A DNA stretch of 64,000 nucleotides from Streptococcus sp. NPS 308 (GCF_002355895.1 NZ_AP017652.1:467001-531000), one strand, 5' to 3'. Positions 17,637 to 31,237 are shown, counted from the first letter of the stretch. The notes: generated from the sequence alone by a model not told the origin. A program made the numbers and translations.

Positions 17637-18617
17637 ATGAAAAATCCAGCTTTGTTAGAAGAAATCAAGACTTATAAAGGAAGGGATGAGGTTCCAGAAG
17701 ACTTTGATGCTTTTTGGGATGAAGAGGTCAAAAAAGTTTCAGTCCTTCCTGCCTACCAATTGGAGGAAAGAGATTTCCATATTCCCCAAGTTAAGTGCTA
17801 TGAGCTAACCTTTGAAGGAACGAATGAAGGCAAGGTCTATGCACGAATCGTCCTTCCAAAGACTGAGGAGAAGGTTCCGCTAATCTTCCATTTCCATGGA
17901 TACATGGGGCGTGGTTGGGATTGGGCTGACATGCTGGCCTATACTGTGGCTGGTTACGGTGTTGTTTCCATGGATGTCCGTGGCCAGTCAGGCTATTCTC
18001 AAGATGGTTTGCGCTCTCCTTTGGGAAATACCGTTAAGGGACATATCATCCGTGGTGCTGTGGAAGGTCGAAACCAGCTCTTTTATAAGGATGTCTATCT
18101 TGATATTTACCAGTTGATCGAAATTGTTGCTAGTCTGCCACAGGTAGATAAGGAAAGACTTTCTAGCTATGGTGCCTCACAAGGAGGAGCTTTAGCCCTG
18201 GTTGCAGCAGCGCTCAATCCTCGGATTCAGCGAACAGTTGCCATCTATCCTTTCTTGTCCGACTTTAGAAGAGTGCTTGAGATTGGCAATACCAGTGAAG
18301 CCTATGACGAACTTTTCCGTTATTTCAAGTTTCACGATCCCTTCCATGAAACAGAGGATGAAATCATGGCGACTCTAGCCTATATCGATGTGAAGAATCT
18401 TGCCCATCGTATCAAGGGAGAGGTCAAGATGATTACGGGCTTGGATGACGATGTTTGCTATCCCATTACCCAGTTTGCGATATACAACCGTTTAACTTGC
18501 GACAAATCCTATCGTATCATGCCCGAGTATGCTCACGAAGCCATGAATGTTTTTGTCAATGACCAAGTTTATAACTGGCTCTGTGGCAGCGAGATTCCTT
18601 TTAAGTACGTAAGATAA
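17637..18617 (+). CDS. axe: Acetyl xylan esterase / cephalosporin-C deacetylase family hydrolase
   Basis: 326 residues from ATG 17637 behind AAAAGGGG. An alpha/beta-hydrolase of the AXE1 family with FHFHGYMGRGWDW (oxyanion region), the nucleophile elbow SYGASQGGALAL with the catalytic Ser near residue 180, and AHEAMNVF with the catalytic His near the C terminus. These enzymes remove O-acetyl groups from sugars. Its place next to nanA and a NanR-like site upstream suggest that it deacetylates host glycans or O-acetylated sialic acid; that is inference. No signal peptide is visible, so it acts in the cytoplasm on imported sugar. A strong terminator follows. Confidence 0.9.
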   Translation: MKNPALLEEIKTYKGRDEVPEDFDAFWDEEVKKVSVLPAYQLEERDFHIPQVKCYELTFEGTNEGKVYARIVLPKTEEKVPLIFHFHGYMGRGWDWADMLAYTVAGYGVVSMDVRGQSGYSQDGLRSPLGNTVKGHIIRGAVEGRNQLFYKDVYLDIYQLIEIVASLPQVDKERLSSYGASQGGALALVAAALNPRIQRTVAIYPFLSDFRRVLEIGNTSEAYDELFRYFKFHDPFHETEDEIMATLAYIDVKNLAHRIKGEVKMITGLDDDVCYPITQFAIYNRLTCDKSYRIMPEYAHEAMNVFVNDQVYNWLCGSEIPFKYVR

Positions 18618-18623
18618 TGAATG

Positions 18624-18649
18624 AGAGAGCCCCCAGAGCTCTCTTTTTA
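18624..18649 (+). terminator. Terminator after the acetyl esterase gene
   Basis: AGAGAGC / GCTCTCT with a 7-nt loop, then TTTTTA. Confidence 0.9.
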
Positions 18650-18660
18650 TGTCCAAAACC

Positions 18661-18759
18661 TGAAAGTACTTTTAGAAAATTCAAAATATTAAAATATTCT
18701 TAAAAGTAAAATCTATTCTGTGGGAACACAGATATAAATATAAGACTTTGTTGTATAAT
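18661..18759 (+). promoter_or_regulatory. nanA promoter with NanR-type activator module
   Basis: The inverted repeat TGAAAGTACTTTTA (18661-18674) is centred 63.5 bp before the -35 position (18731), and AAAAGTAAAATCTATTCT starts 29 bp before it (18702). The -10 is TATAAT (18754-18759); the -35 hexamer, GATATA, is poor, as expected for an activator-dependent promoter. The same module and spacing recur before nanE and the lyase gene. No cre covers the -35 here. A long leader of about 180 nt follows. Confidence 0.7.
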
Positions 18760-18819
18760 AAAGGAAAAGTCAAGTAAGAAAGGAGAAGGAATTCTACTGT
18801 TTAAAACAGATGACAGTAG

Positions 18820-22443
<3,624 letters not shown>

Positions 22444-22473
22444 TAAGCAAAAGCTATTTGAATAAGTCTCAGA

Positions 22474-22512
22474 AAAGATAGCAGGTTTTTCAGCCTGCTA
22501 TCTTTCTTTATT
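22474..22512 (+). terminator. Terminator after nanA
   Basis: AAAGATAGCAGG pairs with CCTGCTATCTTT, followed by CTTTATT. Confidence 0.9.
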
Positions 22513-22544
22513 ACATTCAGGTTGATTCGAAATCATAAGAAGTC

Positions 22545-22643
22545 TGAAACTACTTTCAGGATAGTCTGTTCTATAAAATAGTTTTGAAACTGAAATCTAT
22601 TCTATCACAATCTATTGAAAGCGCTTAACAAATGATATATAAT
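22545..22643 (+). promoter_or_regulatory. nanE operon promoter: NanR-type module plus cre
   Basis: Inverted repeat TGAAACTACTTTCA (22545-22558), second element GAAACTGAAATCTATTCT (from 22586), -35 TTGAAA (22615-22620), 17 bp, -10 TATAAT (22638-22643). A cre-like TTGAAAGCGCTTAACA (22615-22630) lies directly on the -35, so CcpA would block polymerase while the upstream module would activate. Confidence 0.78.
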
Positions 22644-22676
22644 AAGCCCATAGAAGAAAGAAAGGGAGGAAAGAGG

Positions 22677-23375
22677 ATGCCACAGATCAGCAAAGAAGCC
22701 TTGATTGAACAGATCAAAGATGGAATCATTGTCTCTTGCCAGGCACTTCCTCACGAACCGCTTTATACAGAAGCGGGAGGGGTTATCCCCTTGCTAGTCA
22801 AAGCGGCTGAGCAAGGTGGAGCAGTCGGTATCCGAGCAAACAGTGTTCGTGATATCAAGGAGATTAAGGAGGTTACGAAACTCCCGATTATCGGGATCAT
22901 CAAACGTGACTATCCGCCACAGGAGCCATTCATTACAGCGACTATGAAAGAAGTTGATGAGTTGGCTGAACTAGACATTGAGGTTATTGCTCTGGATTGT
23001 ACCAAACGTGAACGTTACGACGGTTTGGAAATTCAGGACTTCATCCGACAAGTCAAAGAAAAGTATCCACATCAACTTTTAATGGCTGATACCAGTACTT
23101 TTGAAGAAGGGCTAGCAGCAGTCGAAGCAGGGATTGATTTTGTTGGAACAACCCTATCAGGTTACACTTCTTATAGTCCAAAAGTAGATGGTCCAGACTT
23201 TGAACTAATCAAAAAACTTTGTGAAGCAGGAGTGGATGTCATCGCTGAAGGGAAAATTCATACACCTGAACAAGCCAAACAAATCCTTGAATATGGGGTG
23301 CGAGGCATCGTTGTTGGTGGAGCGATTACTAGACCAAAAGAGATTACGGAGCGCTTTGTTGCCGGTCTTAAATAA
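22677..23375 (+). CDS. nanE: N-acetylmannosamine-6-phosphate 2-epimerase
   Basis: Converts ManNAc-6-P to GlcNAc-6-P, linking sialic acid breakdown to amino sugar metabolism. 232 residues from ATG 22677 behind GGGAGGA; a longer frame from 22632 overlaps the -10 region. The TIM-barrel shows IIGIIKRDY with the catalytic Lys, [22 protein letters not shown] and the phosphate-binding GGAITRP end. In pneumococci a PTS gene usually separates nanE from the transporter; here the lipoprotein gene follows after about 110 bp. Confidence 0.95.
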   Translation: MPQISKEALIEQIKDGIIVSCQALPHEPLYTEAGGVIPLLVKAAEQGGAVGIRANSVRDIKEIKEVTKLPIIGIIKRDYPPQEPFITATMKEVDELAELDIEVIALDCTKRERYDGLEIQDFIRQVKEKYPHQLLMADTSTFEEGLAAVEAGIDFVGTTLSGYTSYSPKVDGPDFELIKKLCEAGVDVIAEGKIHTPEQAKQILEYGVRGIVVGGAITRPKEITERFVAGLK

Positions 23376-23405
23376 CACAATCTCAAAAAAGAGGAGAGTG
23401 GTTGA

Positions 23406-24818
<1,413 letters not shown>

Positions 24819-24837
24819 GCACTAAGTCAGATTGATT

Positions 24838-24883
24838 CCCCCTTTTCCCTGTGCACTAAGGTGTAAGAAAAGGGGGACTTTTG
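24838..24883 (+). terminator. Terminator/attenuator between satA and satB
   Basis: CCCCCTTTT (24838-24846) pairs with AAAAGGGGG (24868-24876), a 21-nt loop, then ACTTTTG. The imperfect T tract would allow read-through to the permease genes, which have no obvious promoter of their own. Confidence 0.75.
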
Positions 24884-25015
24884 TTTGAAATGGTAGGAAC
24901 TGTCACGAAATTAAAATGAAGTTCTTACATAAGCGAATCTTAAAAAATTTCATTTTGATTTTAAAACAGTTTAAGAAAATCAAAAACTATTCTAATTGAA
25001 AGAGAGGTGCCGACT

Positions 25016-25903
25016 GTGAAAGTCAATAAAATTCGTATGCGGGAAACAGTGATTTCCTACGCTTTCCTAGCACCAGTATTATTCTTCTTTGTAATCTTTG
25101 TCTTGGCTCCTATGATTATGGGATTCATTACAAGTTTCTTTAACTACTCCATGACGAAATTTGAGTTTGTAGGCTTGGACAACTACATTCGTATGTTTAA
25201 AGATCCTGTCTTTACCAAGTCTTTGATCAATACCGTTATCCTGGTTATTGGATCTGTTCCGATTGTAGTTCTCTTCTCGCTCTTTGTAGCATCTCAAACC
25301 TATCATCAAAATGCCATTGCTCGATCTTTCTATCGTTTCGTCTTCTTCCTACCGGTTGTAACAGGTAGTGTTGCCGTAACGGTTGTATGGAAATGGATCT
25401 ATGACCCCCTATCAGGGATTCTAAACTTTGTCCTTAAGTCAAGTCATATCATCAGCCAAAACATTTCTTGGTTGGGTGATAAAAACTGGGCTTTACTAGC
25501 GATTATGATCATCCTTTTGACAACATCTGTTGGTCAACCGATTATCCTTTATATCGCTGCTATGGGAAATATTGATAACTCACTAGTTGAAGCGGCGCGT
25601 GTTGACGGTGCGACTGAGTTTCAAGTCTTCTGGAAGATCAAATGGCCTAGCCTTCTTCCAACAACTCTTTACATCGCAATCATTACGACCATCAACTCAT
25701 TCCAATGTTTCGCCTTGATTCAGCTCTTGACATCTGGTGGTCCAAACTACTCAACAAGTACCTTGATGTACTACCTTTACGAAAAAGCCTTCCAATTGAC
25801 AGAATATGGCTATGCAAACACTATCGGTGTCTTCTTGGCAATTATGATTGCGATCGTAAGTTTTGTTCAATTTAAAGTACTTGGAAACGACGTAGAATAC
25901 TAA
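25016..25903 (+). CDS. satB: Sialic acid ABC transporter permease SatB
   Basis: 295 residues from GTG 25016, 8 nt after GAGAGG; another GTG at 25007 overlaps the SD itself. Six membrane segments are visible, beginning VISYAFLAPVLFFFVIFVL, and the MalF-type EAA loop reads EAARVDGATEFQVFWKIKWP, which contacts the ATPase. Pairs with SatC. No ATPase gene lies nearby, so a shared MsmK-type ATPase from elsewhere is expected. Confidence 0.92.
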   Translation: MKVNKIRMRETVISYAFLAPVLFFFVIFVLAPMIMGFITSFFNYSMTKFEFVGLDNYIRMFKDPVFTKSLINTVILVIGSVPIVVLFSLFVASQTYHQNAIARSFYRFVFFLPVVTGSVAVTVVWKWIYDPLSGILNFVLKSSHIISQNISWLGDKNWALLAIMIILLTTSVGQPIILYIAAMGNIDNSLVEAARVDGATEFQVFWKIKWPSLLPTTLYIAIITTINSFQCFALIQLLTSGGPNYSTSTLMYYLYEKAFQLTEYGYANTIGVFLAIMIAIVSFVQFKVLGNDVEY

Positions 25904-25918
25904 AGAAAGGAGACAGCT

Positions 25919-26758
25919 ATGCAATCTACACAAAAGAAACCCTTAACAGCTTTTACTGTTATTTCAACGATTATCTTGCTCTTGTTGACCGTGCTGTTCA
26001 TCTTTCCATTCTACTGGATCTTGACAGGGGCCTTCAAATCACAGCCTGATACCATTATGATTCCGCCACAGTGGTTCCCTAAAATGCCAACCATGGAAAA
26101 CTTCCAACAACTCATGGTGCAAAACCCTGCTATGCAGTGGATGTGGAACTCTGTATTTATCTCACTGGTAACCATGTTCCTAGTGTGTGCAACATCTTCT
26201 CTAGCAGGTTATGTCTTGGCTAAAAAACGTTTCTATGGGCAGCGCATCCTCTTTGCAGTCTTTATCGCTGCCATGGCTCTTCCAAAACAAGTTGTCCTTG
26301 TACCATTGGTACGTATCGTCAACTTCATGGGAATTCACGATACTCTTTGGGCAGTTATCCTACCTTTGATTGGATGGCCGTTCGGGGTCTTCCTCATGAA
26401 ACAGTTCAGTGAAAATATTCCAACAGAATTGCTTGAATCAGCTAAAATCGACGGTTGTGGTGAAATTCGTACTTTCTGGAGCGTAGCCTTCCCTATTGTG
26501 AAGCCAGGATTTGCAGCCCTTGCAATCTTTACCTTCATCAATACTTGGAACGACTACTTCATGCAGTTGGTTATGTTGACTTCACGTCAAAACTTGACTA
26601 TCTCACTCGGGGTTGCGACCATGCAGGCCGAAATGGCAACCAACTATGGTTTGATCATGGCTGGTGCAGCTCTTGCAGCCGTGCCAATCGTAACCGTCTT
26701 CCTTGTCTTCCAAAAATCCTTCACTCAAGGGATTACTATGGGAGCTGTTAAAGGATAA
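25919..26758 (+). CDS. satC: Sialic acid ABC transporter permease SatC
   Basis: 279 residues with six membrane segments of the MalG type (IISTI-like first helix, FIFPFYWILTGAFKSQP) and the EAA loop ESAKIDGCGEIRTFWSVAFP. It follows satB by 15 bp behind AAAGGAGA. After its stop lies 444 bp of repeat-rich DNA with no coding. Confidence 0.92.
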   Translation: MQSTQKKPLTAFTVISTIILLLLTVLFIFPFYWILTGAFKSQPDTIMIPPQWFPKMPTMENFQQLMVQNPAMQWMWNSVFISLVTMFLVCATSSLAGYVLAKKRFYGQRILFAVFIAAMALPKQVVLVPLVRIVNFMGIHDTLWAVILPLIGWPFGVFLMKQFSENIPTELLESAKIDGCGEIRTFWSVAFPIVKPGFAALAIFTFINTWNDYFMQLVMLTSRQNLTISLGVATMQAEMATNYGLIMAGAALAAVPIVTVFLVFQKSFTQGITMGAVKG

Positions 26759-26863
26759 GATCCTGCGAAAATCGAATTCAAACAACTTTAGCATCACCTT
26801 GCCATACTTAAGTACAGCCTGCAGTTAGCTTCCTGGTTTGTTCTTCAATTTTTATTGAGTATA
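26759..26863 (+). repeat. BOX-like intergenic repeat
   Basis: Read on the reverse strand this stretch starts TATACTCAAT, contains AACCAGGAAGCTAACTGCAG and GGCTGTACTTAAGTATGGCAAGG, split here by description, and ends with a GATTTTCG segment. This closely follows the boxA to boxC order of pneumococcal BOX elements as I remember it, without boxB. Such elements fold in RNA and can alter expression of nearby genes. Confidence 0.7.
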
Positions 26864-26876
26864 AAAGAATACAGAG

Positions 26877-26939
26877 TTATAAGTGTCTACAAAATGTTGG
26901 GTATTTGTATGCCATAGAGATTTTGTCAGACACTTATAA
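26877..26939. repeat. 63-bp inverted-repeat element (MITE-like)
   Basis: Perfect 12-bp ends TTATAAGTGTCT / AGACACTTATAA continue inward as ACAAAAT / ATTTTGT with one extra base. The centre is a 24-nt unpaired region. Size and ends suggest a miniature inverted-repeat element or a pair of insertion-sequence ends. No clear target duplication is seen. Confidence 0.6.
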
Positions 26940-27017
26940 ACTTAAGAATGAACTCTTTTCATGATACTAGTTAGAGTAGGTTCGTTTTATGGTAAGTATT
27001 TCCCGCTATAGTGGTAT

Positions 27018-27119
27018 CTAAGATAAGCATCTTACGCTTATCTTAGACGGAATTTTTGAGACTGACGATGAAAGAGCAACAGGCTCAAAAATTAGGAATG
27101 AAATTCCGAAAGAATTTGC
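27018..27119. repeat. Nested inverted repeats before the YhcH-like gene
   Basis: An 11-bp stem CTAAGATAAGC / GCTTATCTTAG (27018-27046) is followed by AATTTTTGAG and its complement CTCAAAAATT further on, and by GGAATGAAATTCC. I see no reading frame here. It looks like a third non-coding repeat, type unknown; with the two elements upstream it fills the whole gap between satC and the next gene. Confidence 0.45.
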
Positions 27120-27202
27120 TTCCGTCCGCACTATTACAGGAAAATAGAAAAAGAATCATTTGAAACTGAAAAATAGTAACTATCAGAAACGAAGGAAATA
27201 GT

Positions 27203-27655
27203 ATGATTTTTGACGATTTAAAAAATATCACCTTTTACAAAGGGATTCATCCCAATCTAGATAAGGCTATCGACTATCTCTATCAGCACCGTAAGGATTC
27301 TTTCGAACTAGGTAAGTATGAGATTGACGGGGACAAGGTCTTTCTAGTTGTTCAGGAAAATGTCCTCAATCAAGCTGAAAATGATCAGTTTGAGCACCAT
27401 AAACACTATGCAGATTTGCATTTGCTGGTAGAAGGACATGAATATTCGAGCTATGGTTCACGTATCAAAGACGAAGCGGTAGCATTCGATGAAGCGAGTG
27501 ACATTGGTTTTGTTCATTGTCATGAACGCTACCCACTCTTGTTGGGTTATCACAATTTTGCGATTTTCTTCCCAGGAGAACCGCATCAGCCAAATGGCTA
27601 TGCAGGTATGGAAGAGAAGGTTCGCAAATATCTCTTTAAAATTTTGATTGATTAA
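27203..27655 (+). CDS. YhcH/YjgK/YiaL family protein
   Basis: 150 residues of the YhcH family, which accompanies sialic acid genes in many bacteria and is thought to act as an anomerase or small-sugar binding cupin. Visible motifs: FEHHKHYADLHLLVEGHEY with the metal-binding His and Asp residues, and FFPGEPHQPNGY. A 21-bp gap with GGAGGAG links it to the DUF624 gene. Function in sialic acid use is inferred from family context. Confidence 0.88.
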   Translation: MIFDDLKNITFYKGIHPNLDKAIDYLYQHRKDSFELGKYEIDGDKVFLVVQENVLNQAENDQFEHHKHYADLHLLVEGHEYSSYGSRIKDEAVAFDEASDIGFVHCHERYPLLLGYHNFAIFFPGEPHQPNGYAGMEEKVRKYLFKILID

Positions 27656-27675
27656 AAGAATCAGGAGGAGCAAAC

Positions 27676-28320
27676 ATGGCACAAAAAGGAGTAAGCCTGA
27701 TCAAGGCAGCATTTGATACAGATAATTTTCTCATGCGTTTCAGTGAGAAGGTCTTGGATATCGTGACAGCCAATCTTCTTTTTGTTGTCTCTTGTTTGCC
27801 TATCGTGACGATTGGAGTGGCAAAAATCAGCCTCTATGAGACTATGTTTGAGATTAAGAGAAGCAGACGGGTACCAGTCTTTAGAACTTATATAAGGGCC
27901 TTCAAGCAAAATCTGAAACTGGGTTTCCAGTTAGGTTTGCTAGAGTTGGGCATTGTTTTGCTGAGTCTTTTAGACCTCTATCTTTTCTGGGGCCAGACAG
28001 CTTTACCTTTCCAGATTGTGAAAGCTATTTGTTTGGGGATTCTCATCTTCCTCACTCTTGTGATGTTGGCTAGTTATCCCATCGCTGCGCGCTATGATTT
28101 GTCTTGGAAAGAAGTGCTGCAAAAAGGGCTTATCTTGGCAAGTTTTAACTTTCCGTGGTTCTTCCTCATGTTAGCCATTCTCTTTCTCATTGTGATGGTT
28201 CTTTATCTATCCGCCTTCACTCTCCTCTTGGGTGGATCAGCTTTTATCCTCTTTGGTTTTGGTTTGCTAGTCTTTCTCCAAGCAGGATTGATGGAGAAAA
28301 TTTTCGCCAAATACCAGTAG
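27676..28320 (+). CDS. DUF624 (YesL family) membrane protein
   Basis: 214 residues with about four to five membrane helices and the DUF624 pattern: LDIVTANLLFVVSCLPIVTI, then LYETMFEIKR and FKQNLKLGFQLG. YesL-type proteins sit in sugar-uptake operons and have no proven role; a transporter accessory role is inference. Next to the YhcH gene, before the NanR-controlled lyase promoter. Confidence 0.85.
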   Translation: MAQKGVSLIKAAFDTDNFLMRFSEKVLDIVTANLLFVVSCLPIVTIGVAKISLYETMFEIKRSRRVPVFRTYIRAFKQNLKLGFQLGLLELGIVLLSLLDLYLFWGQTALPFQIVKAICLGILIFLTLVMLASYPIAARYDLSWKEVLQKGLILASFNFPWFFLMLAILFLIVMVLYLSAFTLLLGGSAFILFGFGLLVFLQAGLMEKIFAKYQ

Positions 28321-28333
28321 GATGAGGTGTTTC

Positions 28334-28432
28334 TGAAACTACTTTCAATCGTTAAAGTTTCTAAAATACAAGTAGAAACTAAAATCTAAGTGTATACAAG
28401 ATATTGAAAGCGATTTTCACAAGGTGTATACT
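28334..28432 (+). promoter_or_regulatory. Lyase operon promoter: NanR-type module plus cre
   Basis: TGAAACTACTTTCA (28334-28347), GAAACTAAAATCTA (from 28375), -35 TTGAAA (28404-28409), 17 bp, -10 TATACT (28427-28432). The distances are the same as at nanE to the base. A cre TTGAAAGCGATTTTCA (28404-28419) covers the -35. Confidence 0.78.
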
Positions 28433-28491
28433 AAACTTGTAAAAAATAGAACTGCTCTCAGCAGAAAAAAAGAAATCTTAGGAGAAAATCT

Positions 28492-29409
28492 ATGTCAGAT
28501 TTGAAAAAATACGAAGGTGTCATTCCAGCCTTCTACGCATGTTATGATGATCAAGGAGAAGTCAGTCCAGAACGTACGCGCGCCTTGGTTCAATACTTCA
28601 TTGATAAGGGAGTTCAAGGTCTCTATGTCAATGGTTCTTCTGGTGAATGTATCTACCAAAGTGTGGCAGATCGCAAATTGATTTTGGAAGAAGTCATGGC
28701 AGTTGCCAAAGGAAAATTGACTATCATTGCTCACGTTGCTTGCAATAATACAAAGGATAGTATGGAACTTGCTCGCCACGCAGAAAGCTTGGGAGTAGAT
28801 GCCATTGCAACGATTCCGCCGATTTACTTCCGCTTGCCAGAATACTCAGTTGCCAAATACTGGAACGATATCAGTGCTGCAGCTCCAAATACAGATTATG
28901 TGATTTATAACATTCCTCAATTGGCAGGTGTTGCTTTGACTCCAAGTCTTTATACTGAAATGTTGAAGAATCCTCGTGTTATCGGTGTTAAGAACTCTTC
29001 TATGCCAGTTCAAGATATCCAAACCTTTGTCAGCCTTGGTGGAGAAGACCACATCGTATTCAATGGCCCAGATGAACAATTCCTAGGTGGTCGCCTCATG
29101 GGTGCCAAAGCTGGTATTGGTGGTACTTATGGTGCGATGCCAGAACTCTTCTTGAAACTCAATGAGTTGATTGCTGAAAAAGACTTGGAAACAGCGCGTG
29201 AATTGCAATACGATATCAACGCAATCATTGGTAAATTGACTGCTGCACATGGAAATATGTACGGTGTGATCAAAGAAGTCTTGAAGATCAATGAAGGTTT
29301 GAATATTGGTTCAGTTCGTTCCCCATTGACACCAGTAACTGAAGAAGATCGCCCAGTTGTAGAAGCAGCAGCGCAATTGATTCGTGAAACCAAGGAGCGC
29401 TTCCTCTAA
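28492..29409 (+). CDS. N-acetylneuraminate lyase
   Basis: Cleaves Neu5Ac to ManNAc and pyruvate. 305 residues of the DapA/NAL TIM-barrel family. The pyruvate-binding VNGSSGE motif lies near residue 46, the catalytic Tyr139 in VIYNIPQL and the Schiff-base Lys167 in GVKNSS. It starts 60 bp after its own promoter, behind TTAGGAGAA, and is followed by the ROK kinase 17 bp later. The name nanA is used for both lyase and sialidase in streptococci, so I leave the symbol out. Confidence 0.95.
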   Translation: MSDLKKYEGVIPAFYACYDDQGEVSPERTRALVQYFIDKGVQGLYVNGSSGECIYQSVADRKLILEEVMAVAKGKLTIIAHVACNNTKDSMELARHAESLGVDAIATIPPIYFRLPEYSVAKYWNDISAAAPNTDYVIYNIPQLAGVALTPSLYTEMLKNPRVIGVKNSSMPVQDIQTFVSLGGEDHIVFNGPDEQFLGGRLMGAKAGIGGTYGAMPELFLKLNELIAEKDLETARELQYDINAIIGKLTAAHGNMYGVIKEVLKINEGLNIGSVRSPLTPVTEEDRPVVEAAAQLIRETKERFL

Positions 29410-29426
29410 TCCATAAGGAGGTATTT

Positions 29427-30311
29427 ATGACACACTACGTTGCAATTGATATTGGCGGAACCAACATCAAATATGGTTTGATTGACCAAGAAGGCCAACT
29501 TGTTGAATCGCATGAAATGCCAACTGAGGCATATAAGGGTGGCCCCCATATCTTACAAAAGACAAAAGATATCGTTTCCAGCTATTTAGAAAAAGGCCCA
29601 GTAGCAGGTGTTGCCATTTCTTCTGCGGGGATGGTGGATCCAGATAAGGGTGAGATTTTCTATGCTGGCCCTCAAATTCCTAACTACGCAGGAACCCAGT
29701 TCAAGAAGGAAATCGAGACGAGTTTTGCTATTCCTTGTGAGATTGAAAATGATGTCAACTGTGCAGGTCTGGCTGAGGCAGTATCTGGTTCAGGCAAGGG
29801 AGCGAGTGTCACACTTTGCTTGACCATTGGAACCGGTATCGGTGGTTGCTTGATTATGGATGGGAAAGTCTTCCATGGATTTAGCAATTCGGCCTGCGAA
29901 GTTGGTTACATGCACATGCAGGATGGAGCTTTTCAGGATCTTGCTTCTACGACAGCCTTGGTTGAGTATGTAGCAACAGCTCACGGTGATCCAGTTGATC
30001 AGTGGAATGGCCGACGCATTTTCAAGGAAGCCACTGAAGGAAATAAAATCTGTATGGCAGGTATTGACCGCATGGTAGATTACCTTGGGAAAGGTCTGGC
30101 AAATATTTGCTACGTTGCCAATCCAGAAGTAGTCATTCTCGGTGGCGGTATCATGGGACAAGAGGCTATCCTCAAACCAAAGATCCGCACAGCCTTGAAG
30201 GCGGCCTTGGTACCAAGTCTAGCTGAAAAAACACGATTAGAATTTGCTCATCACCAAAATACAGCAGGTATGTTGGGAGCCTATTATCATTTCAAAACAA
30301 AACAATCCTAG
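29427..30311 (+). CDS. nanK: ROK family kinase, probable N-acetylmannosamine kinase
   Basis: 294 residues with the ATP-binding DIGGTNIKYG at residues 7-16, catalytic Asp in IENDVNCAGLAE, TIGTGIGGCLI and VILGGGIMGQ. The usual ROK zinc motif CxCGxxGCxE is missing: the corresponding segment reads ACEVGYMHMQDGAFQDLAS, so only a metal-free or altered loop remains. Its place between the lyase and NanR makes ManNAc phosphorylation the best guess. The stop codon lies inside the shared terminator hairpin. Confidence 0.9.
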   Translation: MTHYVAIDIGGTNIKYGLIDQEGQLVESHEMPTEAYKGGPHILQKTKDIVSSYLEKGPVAGVAISSAGMVDPDKGEIFYAGPQIPNYAGTQFKKEIETSFAIPCEIENDVNCAGLAEAVSGSGKGASVTLCLTIGTGIGGCLIMDGKVFHGFSNSACEVGYMHMQDGAFQDLASTTALVEYVATAHGDPVDQWNGRRIFKEATEGNKICMAGIDRMVDYLGKGLANICYVANPEVVILGGGIMGQEAILKPKIRTALKAALVPSLAEKTRLEFAHHQNTAGMLGAYYHFKTKQS

Positions 30312-30336
30312 TTTGGTTGGACCAAACTAGGATTTT
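30304..30336. terminator. Bidirectional terminator of nanK and nanR
   Basis: AATCCTAGTTTGG pairs over 13 bp with CCAAACTAGGATT, with T runs on one side and A residues on the other. Both convergent stop codons (30309-30311 and, on the - strand, 30329-30327) are part of the stem. Confidence 0.88.
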
Positions 30337-31178
30337 CTAGCGCGTTTTTGTCTACGATAGCCGTTGAGTTTTTTATTTTCCCAATAACTATTAAAGATTT
30401 TTTCTTTGCTCTCACGATTGATTTCTAAAAAGTAGGCATAAATCAAATCTGTTAAAAAGAGCATAGGAAGTTGAGCGGAAATACGTTGGATGTAAGAAGA
30501 TTGGCTATGACTTGCGACTAGGACTGTTTCGGTGTAGGCCTGAGAGTCTTTGCTAGGAGAACTGGTAAAGAGAATGGTCTTGGCACCCATATCCTTGGCA
30601 TCCAGCAAACTATCTAGGACGGATTGGGTAGTGCCAGACAAGGAAAAACCTAGCACCAAACAATTTTCATCCATGATACTGGTCGTCCAAGCAAAGCCAT
30701 CCCGATCGGTCAAAGCTTCACAGACAACACCTAGACGCATAAAGCGCAATTTCATCTCACGGGCAATCAGACCAGAACTTCCCGTCCCAAAAAAGTAAAC
30801 CCGTTCCGCATCATCAATTAGCTGGGCAACTCGTTCAAGCTGCGCTTCATCAATCAAATCCTGCGTGTGTTCTCGCATGATGCTGTAGCTTCGCAAAACA
30901 CGTTTGGTCAAGGGACTGTGTTTGTGTGAATGGATGTCCTGTTTACTAGCTTGGTGTTGGTATTGAAAAACAAATTCTCGGTAGCCTGTAAAACCACACT
31001 TTTTGGCAAAGCGAGTCAGAGCTGCTTGTGAGATATGTAATTTTTGGGTAACTTGCTGAGAAGAAAGATCATCTTGGATCGTATCAGACTGCAAAAAATA
31101 GCGAGCGATTTCTTGCTCGAGCTCAGTTAATTCTTCAAAATGGAGATCGATTATGGTTGCGATATCTGGCTTATTCAT
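30327..31178 (-). CDS. nanR: RpiR-family transcriptional regulator NanR
   Basis: 283 residues. N-terminal HTH_6 domain (about 1-77; SSQQVTQKLHISQAALTRFA is the helix-turn-helix) and a SIS phosphosugar-binding domain (about 110-250; RVYFFGTGSSGLIARE and LGFSLSGTTQSVLDSL). It lies at the end of the nan locus on the opposite strand. The S. pneumoniae counterpart is, as I recall, reported as an activator of nanA and the nan operon. The effector is probably ManNAc or ManNAc-6-P. The C terminus is strongly basic (RRQKRARKS). Confidence 0.92.
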   Translation of the reverse strand: MNKPDIATIIDLHFEELTELEQEIARYFLQSDTIQDDLSSQQVTQKLHISQAALTRFAKKCGFTGYREFVFQYQHQASKQDIHSHKHSPLTKRVLRSYSIMREHTQDLIDEAQLERVAQLIDDAERVYFFGTGSSGLIAREMKLRFMRLGVVCEALTDRDGFAWTTSIMDENCLVLGFSLSGTTQSVLDSLLDAKDMGAKTILFTSSPSKDSQAYTETVLVASHSQSSYIQRISAQLPMLFLTDLIYAYFLEINRESKEKIFNSYWENKKLNGYRRQKRARKS

Positions 31179-31237
31179 GAGGCTCCTTTTTATGAGTCAA
31201 AGTCTTAAAAGTTGACGCTTCCCTAACTATTACTATC

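Noticed and set aside
24971-25000. GAAAATCAAAAACTATTCT before satB resembles the second NanR element
   Set aside because: There is no inverted repeat 34.5 bp upstream and no -35/-10 at the expected distance; the likeness is probably due to AT-rich sequence.
27160-27180. TGAAACTGAAAAATAG before the YhcH-like gene
   Set aside because: It matches only half of the module and lacks both the partner repeat and a promoter at the fixed spacing.
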